From NCBI GenBank assembly GCA_043228905.1, contig JBHGNT010000015.1, forward strand, positions 17,670,001-17,734,000: a stretch of DNA of 64,000 bases. The letters run 5' to 3'. Both the position numbers and the translations under genes were made by a program. This document shows positions 57,805 through 64,000 of this stretch, piece by piece; positions within the stretch are counted from its first letter, which is position 1, and every line of letters begins with the position of its first letter. This DNA is from Azolla caroliniana. Lineage: Eukaryota > Polypodiophyta. The notes beneath the pieces were generated by a model that saw nothing but the letters and a program-made list of their open reading frames with translations, did no database searches and had not been told where the DNA came from.

Positions 57805-58939
57805 AGACTCAACGAGGATGACTCGACATGCCCTGATGAAGTGGATAGAGACGAAGAATAAGAAGATGAGCATCTCGAGGGTGTACGACGAATTCGACCA
57901 GATGTTTAGTCGTCTCCCCAATACAGACCAAGTGTTGCTTGAAGAGGACAAGACTTTGTACTTCTTGAAGGCCGTGGACATAAAGGATAGACGGGAGTTG
58001 GGGACTCTTCTCGAAGATGATACCCAAGCAAATGGGCTCGTAGCGGACTGGATCGCGGTGAAGCGGGCATGCAATAGGCTCGACAAGCATCGCCAATGGG
58101 TTGATGACACCGACTTGACGGGACCGACTACCACGGAGAAAGCAAGTCCGCCGAAAGTAGCTGAGCCACCAAGACAAAGTAACGTGGAAGAAAAGAAGAT
58201 TGATGACGACATCATTGAAGAGCTAGCGAAGAAGTTCGAGAAGGTCACGCTAGCCAACATGAATCGTCGAGGCCCTAAAGGAAAAGAACCCTTTAGATGC
58301 GTGTGGTGTGATAGCATGGACCACATGAGAAGGGATTGTGCGAGCCTTCGAAAGGAGATTCGACAAAATATCGTATACATAGAGGACAACATGATCTGCT
58401 CAAGCGAGACTAGAAGACCCCTACGGGTGAATTTCGGAAGAGGAGGAATGAAGAAATCTATGGAGGATGCCGATGCGACTCATGTGGATGCGATGCACTA
58501 TGCTGCGTCGGCCGAAATAAGAGTCGAGAAAGACAAGACTGAAGCTGCTAGAGCGGGAGCAAAGTTTTGGACTTCCGTTCTCGAATATGAGAAGAGGGGA
58601 AAAGTCATATCGAACGAGGTAGAGCTTGTGGACCAAAGCGTGCAAAGCATAACCGGGTGGTCGGATCCGGTGGACGACAACACCATACTCGCAGAGGTGA
58701 TGTGCGACAACCACGAGGTGTTCGTCGAAGAAAAGAGAAAGAGAATAGAAGAGCAAGGGCCATCAAAAAGACATGAAACAAGGAACACGAAAAAGAAGGA
58801 CGATGCGGAGACGAGTCGACCTTTACAAACGGAGAAACGAGAATCAAGCCGAAAAGGGGAGCTGAGCATACGAGTTGAAGAAACAGTTCGGCCCGTGAAG
58901 GTTGGTGTCGAAGACCCCTATTATAGATCTAGGTACTAA

Positions 58940-59374
58940 TGTAAGCTTAAGATAAGGATAAAGAAATGAAACATAGAAAGGAGAAAGAGAAAGAAGGGTG
59001 CTGATCCACCCGACCACCCCCGAGCGAAGGGATCGAGACGGACTCGAGCCTCGATTCGGCGTCCCATACCACCGCCGTGGCGTCGAATCGTACCTGGTGC
59101 TGGCGCGCTCGCTACAAGAGTTGACCCACCACAAGAGCAGAGTCTCGATGTAGTCAAAAGATGATCAAATGAGGGTAGCTAGGCCTCTTATTTATAGCGA
59201 TACCCAAGGCCCCCAGGCAAGTTCACACTTGACCTAATGGGTTGTCTCAATCCCGAGGATTAAAAGTAATCCTCCCCTTCTTTACACTCTCATTTAAACC
59301 TCACACTTATCCACGTGTATAGATTACTACGGTAAATTCTTACCACGGGATATTATATGGTCATGCTCGTAACA
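58940..59374 (-). repeat. G2 3' LTR
   Basis: On the minus strand it begins TGTTACGAGCATGACC and ends AGCTTACA. Related copies are the old LTR at 1160-1551 and the mini-element at 18842-18988. Confidence 0.92.
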
Positions 59375-60654
59375 TACTCCCCCTCTTTAAAACATTGCAC
59401 TCTTGCAATGGAAAGTTAGGGAAGTTAGTTCTAAGAGTATTTTCGCGTTCCCATGTGGCATCTTTTATTGATTTATCCATCCATTTTATTTTAAATTCTC
59501 GGATTTCTTTAGTACGTAATTTTTTTGTTTTAACATCGAGAATTCTTTCTGGTACATGTGGTTTAGAAGATAATTCTTCAGAAGTAACCAGAGTTTCAGT
59601 CGTAACTGTATTGTCGCCAGAACCTAGAAGTTCTTTTAGACGACTCACATGAAAGACTGGATGAATTCCGACACCATCGGGAAGAGCGAGACGATAGGCT
59701 GATGACCCAATTCGTTTGAGGACTGTAAAAGGTCCACAAAACCGTGGGGCTAACTTAGCGCACTTACCCGTAGACAATGTCTTAGAATTGTGAGGTACAC
59801 GTAAAAATACCTTCTATCTAGGGTTGAATACACGAGGTTGCCTATGATGATCGGCATAAAAACGCGCTCTATCTTGAGCTGGTTTTATATTATCTCGTGC
59901 AATATGCAACATATCTTGCATATCCCGAAGAAAGTTTTGCGTACTTCGCAACTCATCATGATGTATAGTAACATCAATCGGGGCTCGTGGCTGAAAACCA
60001 TACATCAACATAAAAGGACTATATCCCGTCGACGTATGCCTTGGAGCTGTTATAAGCAAACTCCAAAATTGGGAGATAAAGTTCCCATTTTGTTGGTTTT
60101 GCACCAACGTATGCTCCAAGCATGTCCTCAATAATTTGATTTACTCGTTCTATCTATCCATCGGATTGAGGATGATCCGTGGAGCTCATGCTCAACGTAG
60201 TTTCTAACTTCTTAAAGACTTGTGTCCAGAAGTCACTAGTAAACTTTGGATCTCGATCACTCACGATATCCATCGGTAACCCATAAAAACGAAACAATTC
60301 GTCAACGAATTGGTAAGCCAATTCAGGAGCTGTTACCGTGGTTTTAGTAGCAATAAATCTAGCCATTTTAGTTAGTCGATCAACGACAACCCAGATGGCA
60401 TCATGACCTTTTTGGGTGCGAGGAAGGCTAACAATAAAATCCATGGATATACTTTCCCACTTATTATTGGGAATGTTCAAGGGATGTAAAAGTCCTGCGG
60501 CTTTAAGTCGCTCGGCTTTGTTAACCTGACACTGGTGACATTTAGTCACATAGCTATGTATGTCAGGACGCATCTTAGGCCAATAAAATTGAGTGGAGAT
60601 GAGAACGAGTGTACGATGTATTCCAGGGTGCCCTGCTGAGGGTGCATCATGGCA
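59375..60654 (-). pseudogene. G2 integrase and chromodomain-like C-terminus, broken
   Basis: The integrase zinc region ends in CHQCQVNKAERLKA. The core has SMDFIVSLPRTQKGHD, IVSDRDPKFTSDFW and, after a stop at about 60153, ERVNQII with the catalytic Glu kept. A further stop at about 59814 precedes the GPFTVLKRIGSSAYRLALP block. The tail PERILDVKTKKLRTKEIREF ... KDATWERENTLR resembles a chromodomain. The long upstream frame ends at about 60655 by a frameshift. Confidence 0.88.
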
Positions 60655-63600
60655 TTAAAAAAGAATCCTCTTTTTGAACTCGGGTAAATCTGGAACACAA
60701 ACCTTCCCATTATGGTAGAGCAAACCGTTAGCAATGTGGAAGTATTCCTTCGAGGATGTGGTGGTGTCTGTTCCAGACTCAACTCTTGCCCAGTATTTTG
60801 CGCAATAACTGTCATCAGGATACTTTCCTCGAAGGTGATCATAAAGATCTGATGATATTTCAGTGAAGCTAACCATGTTAACTTCACGGATGCGACTTAG
60901 TGCATCAGCGACAGTGTTCATGGCACCTTTACGATATCGTATGGAAAAATCAAAGTCCTGGATGAGATCAGCCCATCGTGCCTTACGAACTTTCAGGTCT
61001 TGTTGGTCACAAAAATATTTCAAGGACTCGTGGTCCGTAGTTACCACAAAGTGATTTCCATAAAGATAATGACGCCATGTTTTGAGCGCATGTATAACTG
61101 CAAATAATTCCTTTTCTTGAACGGTATACCGACATTGAGCAGAATCAAGTTTCTTACTCTCGAATGCTATTGGTTTACCATCTTGGTACAAGACAACACC
61201 TATAGCATAATCGCTTGCATCGGTTTCAACCTCAAAAGGTTTTGAAGGATCGGGTAAAAGAAGTGAAGGAGCCTTGCAAACCAGGTCCTTGAGTTCCTTA
61301 AAGGCAAGGTCTAGTGTAGCATTCCACACAATAGGTGTTGTAGATTTACGCGTTTGACCTTTTAAAAGATCAGTAAATGGCGTCGTCAATTGGGAGTAAT
61401 TACGAAGAGACTTTCGCAAAAACCCCACAAAACCAAGGAATGATCGAACTTCTCGAATATTCCGAAGAGTGGGCCAAAGCTTGATTTTCTCAATGCGAGA
61501 AGGATCAATTTCAACTCCTCGTTCGGTTATGAGATGTCCTAGATAAGTAATTGATTTCTTGAAGAACTCACATTTTGAGATCTTCGCATAAAACTGTTTG
61601 TCACGCAATGTTTGTAAAACAAAGCGGACATGTCTAGCATGTTCTTGTAATGTACGACTATAAACTAAAATATCATCCAAGAAAATAACGACAAATTTTC
61701 CAAGTTGTTCTCGGAAAATGTCATTCATTTCTTGTTGAAAAGTAGCCGGAGCATTGGTCAAACCAAAAGACATAACCAAAAACTCGTAATGGCCATAGCG
61801 CGTACGAAATGCCGTTTTAGGAACATCATCCTCACTTATTCGTATTTGATGGTAGCCAGTACGGAGATCAAGTTTCGTAAAATACCGAGCTCCCTGGAGA
61901 CGGTCAATTAGATCGTCAGCCTGGGGCAATGGATACGAATTCTTGATCGTCACTTTATTCAAGCGTCGGTAATTAATACACATACGCCATGTGCCCTCTT
62001 TCTTTTTAACCAAGAGAACTGGTGCACCCCATGGAGATTTACTATAACGTATATAACCCATTTGTAAATAGTCCTTGAGTTGCTTAGATACCTCATCTTC
62101 TTCGGATCGACTTAAGCGATACGGAGGTATACTTATTGGTGCAACACCAGGTACAATATCTATACGATGGTCTATATTACGTTTAGGAGGTAACCCATCA
62201 GGTAGTTCACTTGGAAAAACATCATGAAAATCATTTAAGATTTCATCAAGTTGTTGTTGTTCAAAATATGTTAATTGAATCGGGACATTATCGATATTGT
62301 AAACGTGAATGTCCAGATCTAGTACACAATAAAATAACGTAGAACAAGACAACTCGGATATTGATGGACACGAGGAAACAATCGAGAGGGATTGTTTTTT
62401 TACACATTGAATAAAATGCGTACAATCGTTTAGTACAACGGAAATGGAATGACGAACCCAATCAATAAATAAAGAAGAGTTTTTATTATAAAACCAGGGA
62501 TAACCCAGTATTACATCGGTGGTACAAAGATTCATTACATGGAAGTCTACTTCCTCTATATAAGTATCAATAGAAATTCCTAATGAATGAATCGCCCCGT
62601 TGATGTATTGTACTCTTCCATCAGCCAAGTGCACCGTGTAGGTGTGATCACTTACGGTGGGTTGGATTCCCCATATCTGAACCAAACGATCATTCACAAA
62701 ATTGTGTGAGCTTCCCGAATCAAATAAAAATTGTACAGGAGATCCATTGATATACCCGTTTGCACGTAGTAAATCATTGGGACCCAATACATAGTGAGGG
62801 AAAGAACATTGACAATTACTTAAATGATGTGTATAGACCTGAAGGACATTAGGAATCTGACCTTTATGGTCTGCAGCTTTAGCTTTGTTGTTGTGCTCTT
62901 TCCGTTGGAGCTTTCGACATTGATGTTTTGTATGACCCTTCTTTTTGCAGAATACGCAAAAAGGATGTTGTCGCTTACAATCGCGATCCAGGAATTCGTT
63001 GGGTGTCTTGCGTTTCCCAACAAATTGCAACTGCTTAGTCCTGGGCACTTCGTTGGGTTTGTTATGGTCCTTCTTCGAAGTGCGTTGATAGCGAAGAACT
63101 ATTTCAACGGCCTCTTCGAAGGATTTTGGATCCTTATCGTGCACTATCCAGTGATAGTCCGAATTGGGGATGCTATTGACAAAACAAGCTATCAACCAAT
63201 TGTCCCCTTCTAGACCCGATTTTTGGATTTGGGTTCTAGCATGGTGAACATAGTCTTCTAGGGAGGAAAATTTCCTGCTAGAGAGGTTCATTAAAGCTTG
63301 TGCTGCCTCGGTTCGAGAGGGAGGTTGCAGAAATTGGCCCTTAAAAACCGTGACAAAATCTGTCCAGGTATCGGGCAATTTCCCCATAGTACGGAGGCCA
63401 CGCCACCAGGCAGTGGCCTTACCCCCGAGTTCTCGGCCGACATATGCAATCTTCGTACTATCTGGCGTGGGATAGAGCTCAAAATGAGACTCCCATCGTC
63501 CCAGCCATGTGCAGATTGCTTCTTCGGTTCTTTCCTTTTTGTCTCCCGTAAATGGCTTAACGACAAATGATGGTTCACCTTGTCTCTCATCAGGTCTATT

Positions 63601-63795
63601 AGTCTCACGTTGTAGACTAATGACACGTGCCTCAAGAGCACTCTGAGATTGCCGAAGTTCGGTCATCTGTTGAGTGGTGAAACTAAGGTATTGGGTTATT
63701 TGTGCCAAATACATCTCAGTGGACATTTGTGCAGGAGGATTCCCTTGAGTTCCTTCCGCTTGAGCGGATGACATCGGGTCGTTAATTTGATCCAT
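60655..63795 (-). CDS. G2 gag-protease-RT-RNase H, 1046 codons, open
   Basis: The start codon at 63795 is the first ATG after the leader. Gag (about 1-300) has a capsid-like region (GELG-type block [15 protein letters not shown], 119-135) and a CCHC knuckle [14 protein letters not shown] (280-293). The protease site is FDSGSSHNF (358-366). RT runs about 575-780 with FLDD at 705-708 in place of the common YLDD/YVDD. RNase H has ETDASD (857-862) and ends at DALSR (964-968). The frame is intact but ends by a frameshift shortly before the integrase zinc motif. The copy is therefore damaged but fairly young. Confidence 0.92.
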   Translation of the reverse strand: MDQINDPMSSAQAEGTQGNPPAQMSTEMYLAQITQYLSFTTQQMTELRQSQSALEARVISLQRETNRPDERQGEPSFVVKPFTGDKKERTEEAICTWLGRWESHFELYPTPDSTKIAYVGRELGGKATAWWRGLRTMGKLPDTWTDFVTVFKGQFLQPPSRTEAAQALMNLSSRKFSSLEDYVHHARTQIQKSGLEGDNWLIACFVNSIPNSDYHWIVHDKDPKSFEEAVEIVLRYQRTSKKDHNKPNEVPRTKQLQFVGKRKTPNEFLDRDCKRQHPFCVFCKKKGHTKHQCRKLQRKEHNNKAKAADHKGQIPNVLQVYTHHLSNCQCSFPHYVLGPNDLLRANGYINGSPVQFLFDSGSSHNFVNDRLVQIWGIQPTVSDHTYTVHLADGRVQYINGAIHSLGISIDTYIEEVDFHVMNLCTTDVILGYPWFYNKNSSLFIDWVRHSISVVLNDCTHFIQCVKKQSLSIVSSCPSISELSCSTLFYCVLDLDIHVYNIDNVPIQLTYFEQQQLDEILNDFHDVFPSELPDGLPPKRNIDHRIDIVPGVAPISIPPYRLSRSEEDEVSKQLKDYLQMGYIRYSKSPWGAPVLLVKKKEGTWRMCINYRRLNKVTIKNSYPLPQADDLIDRLQGARYFTKLDLRTGYHQIRISEDDVPKTAFRTRYGHYEFLVMSFGLTNAPATFQQEMNDIFREQLGKFVVIFLDDILVYSRTLQEHARHVRFVLQTLRDKQFYAKISKCEFFKKSITYLGHLITERGVEIDPSRIEKIKLWPTLRNIREVRSFLGFVGFLRKSLRNYSQLTTPFTDLLKGQTRKSTTPIVWNATLDLAFKELKDLVCKAPSLLLPDPSKPFEVETDASDYAIGVVLYQDGKPIAFESKKLDSAQCRYTVQEKELFAVIHALKTWRHYLYGNHFVVTTDHESLKYFCDQQDLKVRKARWADLIQDFDFSIRYRKGAMNTVADALSRIREVNMVSFTEISSDLYDHLRGKYPDDSYCAKYWARVESGTDTTTSSKEYFHIANGLLYHNGKVCVPDLPEFKKRILF

Positions 63796-64000
63796 TAAAA
63801 ATTATTTCTGGAAAAGAAATAGGATAAGGTCAGAGATATAGTCATAACATCATGTCGTGATGTAAACATATCATGGGCGAGCATTAATCGATATCATTAT
63901 CTCACGTCAATACCCCTCTAGACGTATGAGATGAGGTTCAAGATCAGGTTACTATGGTAACACAAAGGTGTTTTAAAAACCATGGGGGTGACAAATAAAT

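Larger units (their letters stand above)
46253..58939 (+). pseudogene. G3 gag, split by Copia-3 (46253-46589 and 57810-58939)
   Basis: The ATG at 46253 lies 68 bp after the LTR. The first part has a coiled-coil-like start and VELEGQFDGRNVTKFLDAYR. The frame is interrupted after codon 112 by Copia-3 (target duplication agact) and continues in phase at 57810, giving about 488 codons in all. The second part holds DDTQANGLVADWIAVKRACN and a CCHC knuckle (CVWCDSMDHMRRDC), then a long charged tail. The open frame ends in TAA exactly where the G2 LTR begins. Apart from the two insertions this gag looks undamaged. Confidence 0.85.
58940..64000 (-). mobile_element. G2 gypsy LTR retrotransposon, 5' end outside the window
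   Basis: The 3' LTR is 58940-59374 (435 bp). A polypurine tract AAAGAGGGGGAGTA (complement of 59375-59388) abuts it on the minus strand. Gag to RNase H lie in one long ORF (63795-60655); integrase and a chromodomain-like tail follow with breaks (60654-59361). The leader runs from 63796 to the edge; the 5' LTR is not in the window. It is inserted directly after the G3 gag stop. The likely 5-bp target duplication at 58935-58939 (actaa) cannot be checked. Confidence 0.92.

Noticed and set aside
57730-58392. Minus-strand frames (up to 220 codons) opposite G3 gag
   Set aside because: They are antisense to a gag frame with a zinc knuckle and in-phase continuation across the Copia-3 insertion.
28089-64000. 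A CRISPR array, bacterial operon or integrated virus
   Set aside because: The repeats are LTRs and microsatellites. The pol genes are all explained by Ty1/copia or Ty3/gypsy order, and I see no movement-protein or envelope gene.

Overview
The window is plant nuclear DNA, most likely from a seed plant. The evidence is three split genes with GT-AG introns, AT-rich introns and intergenic DNA full of CA/CT/GA microsatellites, and nested Ty1/copia and Ty3/gypsy LTR retrotransposons. The species cannot be fixed from the sequence. All gene models come from splicing by eye and rest on frame-preserving exon joins and protein-family motifs; no database search was possible.

Region by region. (1) 1-10,000: AT-rich intergenic DNA with old transposon relics (a gypsy leader plus LTR, a solo copia LTR, a decayed integrase/chromodomain), tRNA-like sequences and one perfect hairpin. 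(2) 10,290-16,081 (+): a 14-exon CBL-interacting protein kinase (CIPK, 432 aa). (3) 18,105-18,320: a broken copy of exon 2 of the next gene. (4) 18,837-18,993: a 147-bp palindromic mini-element built from a gypsy LTR end, with a 5-bp target duplication, lying about 350 bp upstream of the next start codon. (5) 19,335-22,759 (+): a 5-exon L-galactose dehydrogenase (321 aa, ascorbate biosynthesis). (6) 25,198-23,980 (-): a 2-exon protein with a C-terminal CCCH zinc finger and a possible organelle-targeting N-terminus (345 aa). (7) 25,200-28,088: intergenic with repeats and tRNA-like sequences.

(8) 28,089-64,000 is a stack of nested LTR elements. Copia-1 (+, 28,089-41,897, target duplication atctt) was split by a chromodomain gypsy, G1 (-, 32,216-40,656, target duplication ccatt). 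G1 was itself split by an internally deleted element (35,325-38,097) that carries a repetitive 351-codon ORF and an LTR of family G3. A minus-strand copia fragment (42,302 to about 43,870) and a G3-type integrase fragment (43,893-45,097) follow. A G3 LTR plus gag (from 45,098) was split by Copia-3 (+, 46,590-57,804, target duplication agact). Copia-3 was split by Copia-4 (-, 48,844-54,163, target duplication gatca). Copia-4 has two LTRs that read as identical and one uninterrupted polyprotein, so it is the youngest insertion. G3 is then cut by gypsy G2 (-, 58,940 to beyond the window); related G2 relics lie at the left end and just upstream of the L-galactose dehydrogenase gene.

The three host genes are unrelated in function: Ca2+ signalling, vitamin C synthesis and a probable RNA- or nucleotide-binding protein. 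The most unusual items are the palindromic LTR-end mini-element, a long C-terminal extension in Copia-3 lying between two polypurine tracts, the repetitive ORF of the G3-related element, and the unusual chromovirus lineage suggested for G1.
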